A stretch of DNA of 64,000 nucleotides. Origin: Thermoleophilia bacterium SCSIO 60948. Its GTDB lineage: Bacteria > Actinomycetota > Thermoleophilia > Solirubrobacterales > 70-9. A program made the position numbers and the translations under genes. How positions within the stretch are numbered: the stretch's first letter is position 1; each line of letters starts with the position of its first letter. The stretch lies in contig CP053031.1 of assembly GCA_021496505.1 (NCBI GenBank), positions 248,001 through 312,000 on the forward strand, in the 5' to 3' direction. This document shows, piece after piece, positions 41,315-49,435 of this stretch. The notes under the pieces were generated by a model, which worked only from the letters and a program-made list of their open reading frames with translations, was not told the origin of the DNA and made no database searches.

Positions 41315-42379
41315 ATGATCATCCGGACCTGGCGCGGGACCGTCCGCCGCGAAGATGCGGACGAGTACGCGCGCTACATCCGCGACACGGGGTTCGGCGA
41401 GTACGGGCTCACCCCCGGCAACCGCGGCGCGTGGATGCTGCGGCGCGATCTCGGCGAGGAGACGGAGCTGATCACCGTCTCGCGCTGGGACGACCGCGAC
41501 GCGATCCGCGCCTTCGCCGGCGACGACATCGAGGCCTCGGTCCTCTACGACGAGGATGCGCGCTACCTGACCTCGACGCCATCGGTCGCCCACTACGAGA
41601 TCATCGACGAGATCGAGCAGGGCACATCCGAACTCGTCGAGATCAACGGGGTCCTGACCTGGTGCGACGCGCAGGGCGAGGGTCCGCCGCTCGTCCTGCT
41701 GCATCCGGGCGGCGCGGACTCGCGCGCCTGGGATCCGAACCTGCCGTCGCTGACCGAGCACTTCCGGGTTCATCGCTATGACCGCCGCGGGCAGGGGCGG
41801 ACCCCGGACGTCGGCGGTCGGATCACGTTCGACGACATGGCGCGGGACGCGGCTGCGTTCATCGAACGGGTCGTCGGCGGACCAGCCCATGTCGCCGGGC
41901 ATTCCGTCGGAGCTCCCGTGGGGCTCCTCCTCGCCCAGCAGCGCCCCGACCTCGTCGGCGGTCTCGTCTTCTCCGAAGGCGTCTTCCATCACGACGGCTG
42001 GAAGGACGGCGTCCTCGACCCGCTCCCTCCCGACGTCGAGGAGTTCCTCGGCGGCCTCTACGCGGAGGTGTCGCCGCACGGCGCCGAGCACTGGCCGGGC
42101 GTCTGGACTCGGCTCGATGCCGAGCACCATCGCGCGCCCTCCCTCACCGCGGCCGACCTCGCCAAGATCCCGACGCCGGCGCTGTTGATGTTCGCCGACA
42201 ACGAGAGCGAGGTCCGCGTCGACCACATCCACGCGATGCACGCCGCGCTGCCGGGCGCCCAGCTCGCGATCCTTCCCGACACCGGACACGGGCTCCCGGC
42301 CGACAAGCCGGAGCTGTTCGGGCTGCTCGTGCGGGAGTTCCTCACGCTGCCTCGCGCGGCGGGGGCGCTCGAGCCCTGA
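41315..42379 (+). CDS. Fusion of ABM-like domain and alpha/beta hydrolase
   Basis: The 354-aa product joins an N-terminal ferredoxin-like antibiotic-biosynthesis-monooxygenase-like domain (about 1-95; MIIRTWRGTV, TVSRWDDRDAIRAFAG) to an alpha/beta hydrolase (about 105-350) with oxyanion HPGG, nucleophile S197 (AGHSVGAP), acid D295 and base H325 (DTGHGLP). ATG 41315 is preferred to ATG 41306 because GGGAG lies 9 nt before it, while it touches the earlier ATG. The substrate is unknown; the divergent TetR may sense it. Related single-domain proteins are normally separate genes. Confidence 0.83.
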   Translation: MIIRTWRGTVRREDADEYARYIRDTGFGEYGLTPGNRGAWMLRRDLGEETELITVSRWDDRDAIRAFAGDDIEASVLYDEDARYLTSTPSVAHYEIIDEIEQGTSELVEINGVLTWCDAQGEGPPLVLLHPGGADSRAWDPNLPSLTEHFRVHRYDRRGQGRTPDVGGRITFDDMARDAAAFIERVVGGPAHVAGHSVGAPVGLLLAQQRPDLVGGLVFSEGVFHHDGWKDGVLDPLPPDVEEFLGGLYAEVSPHGAEHWPGVWTRLDAEHHRAPSLTAADLAKIPTPALLMFADNESEVRVDHIHAMHAALPGAQLAILPDTGHGLPADKPELFGLLVREFLTLPRAAGALEP

Positions 42380-42383
42380 CGAC

Positions 42384-42400
42384 GACGAAGGCCATTCGTC
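42384..42400 (+). terminator. Short hairpin after the fusion gene
   Basis: GACGAA-GGCCA-TTCGTC forms a 6-bp stem 5 nt after the stop. This is weak but well placed, and marks the edge of the lower-GC segment that follows. Confidence 0.4.
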
Positions 42401-42521
42401 TATCGGGCAGTCTTCGCGACGCTTTTTGTTGAAGGAGCAGCGCGTGTGAGATCGAGAACTACGAAGATGGTCCGTCCGACGATCCAGCGAACATGCGTTC
42501 GCAAAATCGGATGAAGACGAG

Positions 42522-43847
42522 ATGGGAGCCACAGAAGTTCGAGACCCGGTCCACGGGATGGTGGAGCTGTCAGCCAGCGAGTGGCAGGCCGTTGATTCGC
42601 CCGACTTTCAGAGGCTTCGATCGATTCGGCAGCTTGCGCTCACCCATCTCGTCTATCCGGGTGCCACTCACAGTCGATTCGAGCACTCGGTTGGCGTTGC
42701 ACACGTTGCGGGCCTGCTCTCCGACCGTCTTGAGCTTTCGGAAGAAGTCCGAAGATCAGTGCGTGTTGCAGCCCTCCTCCATGATGTCGGCCACGGTGTG
42801 TTCTCGCATGTCTCGGAGCAGGTCATCGACGACCTCTCAGGAGTCAGCGGAGTGCATGAAGCGGTGTCGGAGTTCCTGATCAGGAATCGTCCGCACTTTC
42901 GCTCTGCGTTCGGTTCGGAGGCCTGCGAGGCGGCAGCTGACTTCGTTGGGCTGCGCGGACCTCGGACTGTCGCGCGCGATGTCGTGAGTGGGCCCTGCGA
43001 CGCTGACAAGCTCGATTACCTGCTGCGAGACTCGTACTTCGCGGGCGTCAACTATGGAAAATATGACCTCGATCGGGTCGTAGGGTCCGCCCGAATCATC
43101 GCCCCCCGATCAGCCCAGACGCAACTCGGGTTCGAGGTAAGCGGGATCTGGGCGCTCGAAGAGCTCTTGTTGGCGCGGCACCACATGCACCGACAGGTCT
43201 ACCGGCACAAGACTCGGGTTTCGACGGACATCATGATCACTCGCGCGCTTCGCAGGGCGGTTGAACTTGACGTCTTGCCGGTTGGGGCCTTCGTAGTCCC
43301 TGAGGTCAATGGAGCAGCGCAGGTGGACGAAGACTTCGTGCACCTCTACCTCGACCAGACGGATGATGCCGTTATTCGCAAGATGGCGGATTGTGCGGAC
43401 CGAATCGTTTCCGAGCTCACGAGATCGATTCTCCACCGCCGCCTCTTGAGGCAGACTGCGAGCATCCATTTGGACGAGAGGGAGGACAAGATCGGTGTCG
43501 CGCAGATCGCTGCAATCCGTGATCCCGACGAATTTGATGCAAGCAAGATCGCGGAGGTCGAGGCGGAGGTCGCGGCAGCAGTTTCGGTCGAACCTCATTT
43601 GGTGGCGATCGACGTCGATAGCCGTGCAAATCCGACCTACCGCAATCCCTCGGCGAGTTTGGGACCGAAAGACATCATGATCTCTCATCCGGACCGCGGC
43701 CCCACGCTTCTGCACCAGGCGAGCGAGATTTTTCGCAACGAGTCCGGCCCGGATGATCACTGGCTGCATCTGTACGCACCAGATCTCTCGTCGGAGGATC
43801 GTGCCACTGCGAAGGACGCCCTGTGGAGCCTGCTGAAAAACCTTTGA
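42522..43847 (+). CDS. HD-domain phosphohydrolase (YwfO/dNTP triphosphohydrolase-like)
   Basis: The 441-aa product has an HD domain with metal ligands H55 (SRFEHSVG), H87-D88 (LLHDVGHG) and a later Asp in GPCDADKLDYLLRDSYF (D160/D162). This is the SAMHD1/YwfO/EF1143 layout, so it probably hydrolyses dNTPs or another nucleotide. The opening EVRDPVHGMVELS also fits that family. Third codon positions are much richer in A/T than in flanking genes, suggesting horizontal acquisition. The following gene overlaps it by 4 bp and encodes a YwgA-like protein; in Bacillus the homologues are also neighbours. Confidence 0.88.
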   Translation: MGATEVRDPVHGMVELSASEWQAVDSPDFQRLRSIRQLALTHLVYPGATHSRFEHSVGVAHVAGLLSDRLELSEEVRRSVRVAALLHDVGHGVFSHVSEQVIDDLSGVSGVHEAVSEFLIRNRPHFRSAFGSEACEAAADFVGLRGPRTVARDVVSGPCDADKLDYLLRDSYFAGVNYGKYDLDRVVGSARIIAPRSAQTQLGFEVSGIWALEELLLARHHMHRQVYRHKTRVSTDIMITRALRRAVELDVLPVGAFVVPEVNGAAQVDEDFVHLYLDQTDDAVIRKMADCADRIVSELTRSILHRRLLRQTASIHLDEREDKIGVAQIAAIRDPDEFDASKIAEVEAEVAAAVSVEPHLVAIDVDSRANPTYRNPSASLGPKDIMISHPDRGPTLLHQASEIFRNESGPDDHWLHLYAPDLSSEDRATAKDALWSLLKNL

Positions 43848-44410
43848 CGACGAGAGAGACGATGCTGCTCATCGTCGCGGCGAACGACGAGCAGGTGGCT
43901 GGTCGGACTGTGCTTCAGAAGCTCGCCTACTTCTGCGCTCTTGAACTCGGTTACGGACTTCATCATCGAGCGCACTTCTTCGGGCCGTATTCAGCGCGGG
44001 TTGAGGATGCCGTCGAGAATGCCGTGGTCGCCGGTCAACTCCGAGAGGTCGAGGAGCGTATGCGGGATTGGTTCGGTGGTCCGGATGCCCGGAGATACAC
44101 ATACTTCCTCGAGGAAGCAGGCAGGCGGCGAGTCGATGACTTAAAGAAGCAGAGCCCGAAGCAATGGACGCGCATTTGCAGCGCCGTCACAGCAATCCGG
44201 AGCGCGTTGCCGTCGCTGGATCAGCAGACGTTGTCGTCAGCCGCCAAGACTCACCTTCTAATTTCCGAGAACGATGAGGGCGTCGACGAAGACGAGCTCC
44301 CAGTTCTGGCCAGGAGACTCGGTTGGGACCTATCTGCTGAGCAGGTAGCGCTCACGGTCAAGATCCTCGACGAGCTCGGACTTCTCGAGGAAGAGCCGGC
44401 TCGGATCTAA
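43844..44410 (+). CDS. YwgA/Panacea-like protein coupled to the HD phosphohydrolase
   Basis: The 188-aa product (from TTG 43844, overlapping the upstream stop as TTGA; GTG 43823 would add seven residues) contains RTVLQKLAYFC and HFFGPYSARVEDAVE, the LQKLxY...GPYS pattern seen in YwgA and in Panacea/SocA (DUF4065) proteins. The latter serve as antitoxins or adaptors. The C-terminal half is helical. It could neutralise or regulate the HD enzyme. Same A/T-rich third positions as its neighbour. The family call rests on short motifs only. Confidence 0.68.
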   Translation: MTTRETMLLIVAANDEQVAGRTVLQKLAYFCALELGYGLHHRAHFFGPYSARVEDAVENAVVAGQLREVEERMRDWFGGPDARRYTYFLEEAGRRRVDDLKKQSPKQWTRICSAVTAIRSALPSLDQQTLSSAAKTHLLISENDEGVDEDELPVLARRLGWDLSAEQVALTVKILDELGLLEEEPARI

Positions 44411-44415
44411 ATCGG

Positions 44416-45735
44416 TTACAGCGGCAGATCGAGTTGACCCGGAATTCGGCTTTCGGCGTAGAGGCCCTGGGAGCGCGCCAGCGACAAGGCCTCTCGCTTG
44501 CGGGCAGCCTCATATACAAGCGCGTCCGAAACGTAACCCGACATTCGAAGCTTCCGTGTTTGTCGCTCCGAGTCCGAGTAGAGGTCCTCGAGATGGTCGA
44601 GACGCTGACTAGAGCTGAGTTGCGCCATTTGCGCGACCTCTCGACCCATGACATGGGCGTCGTGTTGGGCCGCCTGGCTTAGGCGAGACGGCCACGTTGA
44701 CTGCTTCTCACAAGACGGGCACGAGCACCGAAGCAGGCTGGCGTATCGGGAAGAGCGGATGGCCTGTACATCGGCGGCGTCTAAGGCTGTGCCGAGTCGC
44801 GGCACTTCATAGAGGGTTTCTACGCGTCCGCCGCCACCGGACCCCTTGAAGTCGGGCACGGAGTAGCGGGTGAGACGACCCAAGCCGACTTCGACCCCGA
44901 TGCCAAACGCGAGGAACAGCGTGCGCAGGTTGCCGGGACGGGAAACAAGAACTCGCCGGCCTGTTCGCTTGATCGCGAGCGCGAGGCGCAGCGAGGACAC
45001 GATCCGGCGGGGCGACGACTCCCGCGACAATCCGTCGAGCATGAGCAGTACCGCGTCCATTCGAACGCCCGAGATCGAGCGGGCAAGAAGGTCCTGACGT
45101 TCACTGGTGTCGAATCCCATCATCCGGACCGGCACCGCGCCGAGGAGTGGCGCCTCCGCGTCCTCCGCTTGACCGCGAGTCCGCTCGATTTCCCGCATTA
45201 GGCGCAAGTTGGTTGCCATCCACGGGTCCGTAAGTCCGGCCGCGACGAACAAACTCGCGATGTAACCGGAAACCCCGAGCCGGCCTTGCGCGGCCACGGA
45301 GTCAGAAGCAACCCGTCGAAGCAGGATCGAGTCCTCGAACTCTTCTGATTCGTACGGCGGTGCGTCTAGGCCGGGCGCGAAGTCCAGGTCTTTGAGATGA
45401 CTTGAGGTCCGATACCCCGGTAGCGCTGTCCGATGAAGGACGGGGTCGGCTAGCCACGGCACGCCAGCATCAATCGCGGTTCGGCGCACCGCCTTCCAAG
45501 TAGACGGCGCCTCCGAAAGTCCGACGGTCATCGCCGCTGGCTTCATGCCGTCATCAAGAGCAGCTGCAAGAGCTGGAAGATCGCGTTTCGTCGGCCTTAC
45601 GAGCAGCCAGGGGCTCGATCGCGCAACATGCGGGTCCGGGAGGCGAGGGATACCTTCGAAGTCGAACCGTTCATGGTCCGCGAGCCTCAGCGGGGGCGGG
45701 GGCCGCTTGGTTCTCAAGCGACGACCCGGACTCAC
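44416..45735 (-). CDS. Divergent TGT-like (tRNA-guanine transglycosylase-related) zinc protein
   Basis: The 439-aa product begins with GTG 45735 and looks like an alpha/beta barrel. Its C-terminal third has a C-x-C-x2-C motif (C337, C339, C342; RYASLLRCSCPSC) with His at 358/361, recalling the zinc site CSCPTC...H of TGT enzymes. The region before it (AFGIGVEVGLGRLTR) aligns by eye with the TGT segment around the nucleophile (GVDMFDCVLPTR), but the catalytic Asp is not there. It may be a non-catalytic or altered paralogue, perhaps distantly related to DpdA of DNA 7-deazaguanine modification. It ends 5 nt from the convergent YwgA-like gene and shares its lower third-position GC. Confidence 0.6.
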   Translation of the reverse strand: MSPGRRLRTKRPPPPLRLADHERFDFEGIPRLPDPHVARSSPWLLVRPTKRDLPALAAALDDGMKPAAMTVGLSEAPSTWKAVRRTAIDAGVPWLADPVLHRTALPGYRTSSHLKDLDFAPGLDAPPYESEEFEDSILLRRVASDSVAAQGRLGVSGYIASLFVAAGLTDPWMATNLRLMREIERTRGQAEDAEAPLLGAVPVRMMGFDTSERQDLLARSISGVRMDAVLLMLDGLSRESSPRRIVSSLRLALAIKRTGRRVLVSRPGNLRTLFLAFGIGVEVGLGRLTRYSVPDFKGSGGGGRVETLYEVPRLGTALDAADVQAIRSSRYASLLRCSCPSCEKQSTWPSRLSQAAQHDAHVMGREVAQMAQLSSSQRLDHLEDLYSDSERQTRKLRMSGYVSDALVYEAARKREALSLARSQGLYAESRIPGQLDLPL

Positions 45736-45795
45736 GTCTCAGTACCGGATCGAGTGCTTCCCTTGCGCCCCCCGCCGAGCATCGGACTGCCCAGC

Positions 45796-48687
45796 TCAGC
45801 CGCAGCCGGTGTTGTTGCCGCAGCTCGAGCACGTGTAGCAGGAGCCCGTGCGCTGCATCATCCCGCCGCACTGCTCGCAGGCCGGGCCGAGATCGCGGCC
45901 CTGGATCTTGGCCATGCGGACCGGGGGCGAATCGGTCATCGCCGCCGCGGCCGGGATCGCCTTGCCCGGTCCGGGCGACTTCGCCGCCGCTTCGGAGCTC
46001 GGCTTGGCGGCGCCGTTGCCGTTACCACCGTTGCCGTTCGCGTGACCGTTGCTCGACCCGTTGCCGTTGCCGCCGTTGGACTCGGCGGGCTGCGCGGGTC
46101 CCGCGGTGTCGGCGGAGAACAGCGCCTGCTGGGCTTCCTTGCGGGCCCTGACCTCCTTGGTCATGATCCCGAGCTCCTCGAGCGCGTCGACATCGTCGAT
46201 GAACCGGCTCGCGAGCCAGCGCATGATGTAGTCGGGCATCGACTTGGCGAACGGGATCTCCGGGTTGCCGGTGATGCCCTCCGGGTCGAAGCGCATGTAG
46301 GAGAACTTGTTGACGAACTCCTCGAGCGGGACGCCGTACTGGAGGCCGAGCGAGATCGCCGTCGCGTAGGCGTTCATCATCCCGCGCAGCGTCGAGCCCT
46401 CCTTGCCGATGTCGGTGAGGAAGATCTCCCCGACCTCGCCGTCCTCGTACTTGCCGGCCGTGATGTAGCCCTCGTGGCCGGCGATCGAGAACTTGTGCGT
46501 GATCGACTCGCGCTCGCGCGGCATCTTCCGCCGCGGCGGCGCCTGCTGGATGATCACCTGCGGCTCGGCTGCCTCCGCCTCGGCGTCCTTCTCCTCCTGG
46601 GCGTCGGTGCGCAGCGCCTGCGCGGTCTTCGAGCCGTCGCGGTAGATCGCCAGCGCCTTGAGGCCGAGCTCCCAGCCCTGCGTGTAGGCGTCGGTGATGT
46701 CGGCGACGGTCGCCGTCTGCGGCAGGTTGACCGTCTTCGAGATCGCGCCGGAGATGAACGGCTGGACCGCGGCCATCATCCGGATGTGGCCCATGTGGGA
46801 GATCGCGCGCTCGCCGACCGCGACGTCGAACACGGGCAGGTGCTCGCCCGAGAGCTCCGGCGCATCGATGATCGTGCCGTTCTCGTTGATGTAGGCCTCG
46901 ATCTGCTCGATCTGCGAGTCCGAGTAGCCGAGCGTGCCGAGCGCCATCGGCACCGTGCGGTTGACGATCGTCATCTGACCGCCGCCGACCAGCTCCTTGA
47001 ACTTGACGAGCGAGAAGTCCGGCTCGACGCCCGTCGTGTCGCAGTCCATAAGGAACGAGATCGTCCCGGTCGGGGCCAGCACCGTCGCCTGGGCATTGCG
47101 GTAGCCGTGCTCCTCGCCGATCTCGACGGCCTCGTCCCATGAGCGCTGCGCCGCGGCGAGCAGCTCCGCGTCGGGCTCACCGTCGATCTCATACGCCGCG
47201 TCGCGGTGCATCCGCATGACCGCGTTGTGCGGCTCGCGGTTCTCCTCGTAGCGGTCGTAGGTGCCGATCGCGGACGCGATCCGCGCCGACTGGCGATACG
47301 CGCGGCCCGTCATCAGCGAGGTGATCGCCGCGGCGAGCGAGCGACCCTCGTCCGAGTCGTAGGGCATGCCGTTCGACATCAGCAGCGCGCCGAGGTTGGC
47401 GTAGCCGAGGCCGAGCTGGCGGAACGCGCGGGCGTTGTCGCCGATCTCGGGCGTTGGGTAGCTGGCCGGGCTGACGACGACCTCCTGGGCGAGCAGGACG
47501 ACGTCGACCGCGTGCTCGAAGTCGGCGACGTCGAACGTGCCGTCGGCGCGCCGGAAGCGCATCAGGTTCAGCGAGGCGAGGTTGCAGGCCGAGTCATCGA
47601 CGTGCATGTACTCACTGCACGGGTTCGAGGCATTGATCCGGCCCGAGTTCGGGCAGGTGTGCCAGCGGTTGATCGTCGTGTCGTACTGGATCCCCGGATC
47701 CGCGCAGCGCCAGGCGGCGTCGGAGAGCTGGTTCATCAGGTCGATCGCCGGCAGCGTCTTAGTCGCCGAGCCGTCGGTCCGCGCCTTGAGGTCCCAGTCG
47801 ACTCCCGCGGCGACCGCGTCCATGAACTCGTCCGAGACGCGGACCGAGTTGTTGGCGTTCTGGTACTGGATCGAGGTGAAGCCCTCACCGTCGATCGACA
47901 TGTCGAAGCCGGCGTCGCGCAGCGCGGCGGCCTTCTCCTCCTCGCGCGCCTTGCACCAGATGAAGTCCTCGATGTCGGGATGGTCGACGTCGAGCACGAC
48001 CATCTTCGCCGCGCGGCGGGTCTTGCCGCCGGACTTGATCGTGCCGGCCCAGGCGTCGGCGCCGCGCATGAACGAGACCGGGCCCGACGCGTAGCCGCCC
48101 TTCGAGAGGTGCTCGGTCGAACCGCGGATGTTCGACAGGTTGATGCCCGATCCCGAACCGCCGCGGAAGATCATCCCCTCGCGGGTGTTCCAGTCGAGGA
48201 TCGACTCCATCGTGTCGTCGACGGAGAGGATGAAGCAGGCCGAGCACTGCGGCTGCTCCTCGAAACCGACGTTGAACCAGACGGGGCTGTTGAACGCGGC
48301 CTGCTGGTGGAGCAGGATGTGAGTCAGCTCGGCCTCGAAGGTGTCGCCGTCCTCGTCGGAGGCGAAGTAACCGCCCTCGCGGGCCCAGGTCGAGATCGTC
48401 CCGGCGACGCGGGAGATCATCTGCTTGACCGAACGCTCACGGTCGGGCGAGCCGAGTCGGCCGCGGAAGTACTTCTGGGCGACGATGTTGGTTGCGTTCT
48501 GCGACCAGCTCTTCGGGAACTCGACGCCGCGCTGCTCGAAGGCCGGGTTGGCGGGATCGCCGATGACGGCGTCTCGGAGCTCCCATTCGACGGCGTCGAA
48601 CGGGTGCACGCCGGGAGTCGTGAACCGTCGCTTGACCGTCATACCCGCTCGAGCGGTTTCTGCGGTGTTTGCGGCGGTTTCTGACAT
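45796..48687 (-). CDS. nrdJ: Adenosylcobalamin-dependent ribonucleotide reductase (class II)
   Basis: NrdJ reduces ribonucleotides to deoxyribonucleotides using coenzyme B12. The 963-aa product has redox cysteines (C148/C151, QCSACFILS), the loop NPCSEYMHVDDSACNLASLN with the catalytic Cys-x-Glu, PTGTISFLMDCDTTGVEPD, and a C-terminal zinc-ribbon-like tail CEQCGG...CYTCSSCGNNTGCG. A low-complexity Asn/Gly linker of about 30 residues lies before the tail. ATG 48687 is fixed by GAGGAG upstream. No cobalamin riboswitch is visible before it. It follows nrdR and is likely cotranscribed. Confidence 0.96.
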   Translation of the reverse strand: MSETAANTAETARAGMTVKRRFTTPGVHPFDAVEWELRDAVIGDPANPAFEQRGVEFPKSWSQNATNIVAQKYFRGRLGSPDRERSVKQMISRVAGTISTWAREGGYFASDEDGDTFEAELTHILLHQQAAFNSPVWFNVGFEEQPQCSACFILSVDDTMESILDWNTREGMIFRGGSGSGINLSNIRGSTEHLSKGGYASGPVSFMRGADAWAGTIKSGGKTRRAAKMVVLDVDHPDIEDFIWCKAREEEKAAALRDAGFDMSIDGEGFTSIQYQNANNSVRVSDEFMDAVAAGVDWDLKARTDGSATKTLPAIDLMNQLSDAAWRCADPGIQYDTTINRWHTCPNSGRINASNPCSEYMHVDDSACNLASLNLMRFRRADGTFDVADFEHAVDVVLLAQEVVVSPASYPTPEIGDNARAFRQLGLGYANLGALLMSNGMPYDSDEGRSLAAAITSLMTGRAYRQSARIASAIGTYDRYEENREPHNAVMRMHRDAAYEIDGEPDAELLAAAQRSWDEAVEIGEEHGYRNAQATVLAPTGTISFLMDCDTTGVEPDFSLVKFKELVGGGQMTIVNRTVPMALGTLGYSDSQIEQIEAYINENGTIIDAPELSGEHLPVFDVAVGERAISHMGHIRMMAAVQPFISGAISKTVNLPQTATVADITDAYTQGWELGLKALAIYRDGSKTAQALRTDAQEEKDAEAEAAEPQVIIQQAPPRRKMPRERESITHKFSIAGHEGYITAGKYEDGEVGEIFLTDIGKEGSTLRGMMNAYATAISLGLQYGVPLEEFVNKFSYMRFDPEGITGNPEIPFAKSMPDYIMRWLASRFIDDVDALEELGIMTKEVRARKEAQQALFSADTAGPAQPAESNGGNGNGSSNGHANGNGGNGNGAAKPSSEAAAKSPGPGKAIPAAAAMTDSPPVRMAKIQGRDLGPACEQCGGMMQRTGSCYTCSSCGNNTGCG

Positions 48688-48768
48688 TGGAACTCTCCTC
48701 ACGACCTTTTCTGAAACGGACGACCTACTGTGGCGCGTGGGCCGGACGGACTCACTCGATTTGGCGGG

Positions 48769-49188
48769 TCACCGGTGGGTAGAAGCTGCAATTTGGGGGA
48801 TCGGGTCAGGCAGCGTCCCGGCGAATTGGAGGTAGGCGCCGAAGTCGAGCTCGACGAGGCCCTCGAGGACGGCCTCGGAGATCGCCGCGGCCTCGATCTC
48901 ACCGTCCGCGCCGGCCTCCACCCGCTCGACGATCCGCTCGATCTGCTCCGCATCGACCGGCCGCTTGTGCGTCGCGCGCAATAACGCGGCCCGCAGCTTC
49001 GAGCGGTCGAACGGCTCACGCTCGCCGCTGCGCTTGACGACGACCGCGGGCGGCGCCTCGAAGCGCTCGAACGTCGTCGCCCGGGCGCCGCACGACAGGC
49101 AGACGCGGCGCCTTCGAAGCGCGGTACCGGCCTCGGTCGTGCGGGTCTCGGCGACCCGCGTTCGACCGTCGCAAACCGAACATCTCAC
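48769..49188 (-). CDS. nrdR: Transcriptional repressor NrdR
   Basis: NrdR represses ribonucleotide reductase genes when dATP is high. The 139-aa product from GTG 49188 has the zinc ribbon C3, C6, C30, C33 (MRCSVCDG, RRRRVCLSCG) and an ATP-cone domain from about residue 45 (VVKRSGEREPFDRSKLRAALL). The frame extends to 49245, but homology starts at the GTG. A NrdR-box-like sequence lies upstream, and nrdJ follows 81 nt downstream, the classic actinobacterial nrdR-nrdJ order. A TAGAAT box lies 7 nt before the start codon. Confidence 0.94.
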   Translation of the reverse strand: MRCSVCDGRTRVAETRTTEAGTALRRRRVCLSCGARATTFERFEAPPAVVVKRSGEREPFDRSKLRAALLRATHKRPVDAEQIERIVERVEAGADGEIEAAAISEAVLEGLVELDFGAYLQFAGTLPDPIPQIAASTHR

Positions 49189-49195
49189 GCGTCCA

Positions 49196-49211
49196 ATTCT
49201 AGACGGTCTAG
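49196..49211 (-). promoter_or_regulatory. nrdR -10 box overlapping a CTAG palindrome
   Basis: On the minus strand TAGAAT (forward 49196-49201) precedes the nrdR GTG by 7 nt. It overlaps the 13-bp perfect palindrome CTAGAC-G-GTCTAG (49199-49211), which may be a second, diverged NrdR site or another operator. Confidence 0.4.
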
Positions 49212-49241
49212 CGTCTCGACGGGTGAGAAGTTCCGCCTGTA

Positions 49242-49257
49242 ACACTACATCTAGTGC
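49242..49257. promoter_or_regulatory. NrdR box
   Basis: ACACTACATCTAGTGC closely matches the NrdR consensus ACACWATATMTWGTGT, 54 nt upstream of the nrdR start. I saw no convincing second box at the usual spacing. Confidence 0.65.
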
Positions 49258-49367
49258 CTATCGCCTAGAGTCGCCTGCCGAGCGAAGTCCTCAGCCGCCG
49301 TGTCACGCATGACGTCCGGTCGCGTCGAGCGGCCCTCGGTGGGATCGCGCCCCGAGGACGGGTAGCG

Positions 49368-49400
49368 CGACCAGCTGTGAAGAGCCCTCACAGCTGGTCG
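49368..49400. other. Orphan 13-bp inverted repeat
   Basis: CGACCAGCTGTGA (49368-49380) and TCACAGCTGGTCG (49388-49400) are perfect arms with a 7-nt loop. The element lies between two diverging genes (nrdR on minus, hemolysin-III gene on plus), so it does not terminate either. It ends 20 nt before the TAAATT box of the latter and could be an operator or part of a small RNA. Confidence 0.55.
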
Positions 49401-49420
49401 AACCACTGCCCTCGCTGCGG

Positions 49421-49426
49421 TAAATT
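49421..49426 (+). promoter_or_regulatory. -10 box of the hemolysin-III gene (leaderless arrangement)
   Basis: TAAATT is 9 nt before ATG 49436, and no Shine-Dalgarno sequence is present. Confidence 0.35.
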
Positions 49427-49435
49427 TGGTCCCTG

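Noticed and set aside
48688-49188. Cobalamin riboswitch before nrdJ
   Set aside because: I looked for the B12-box (GCCACTG-type) and found none; nrdR precedes nrdJ and a NrdR box explains regulation.
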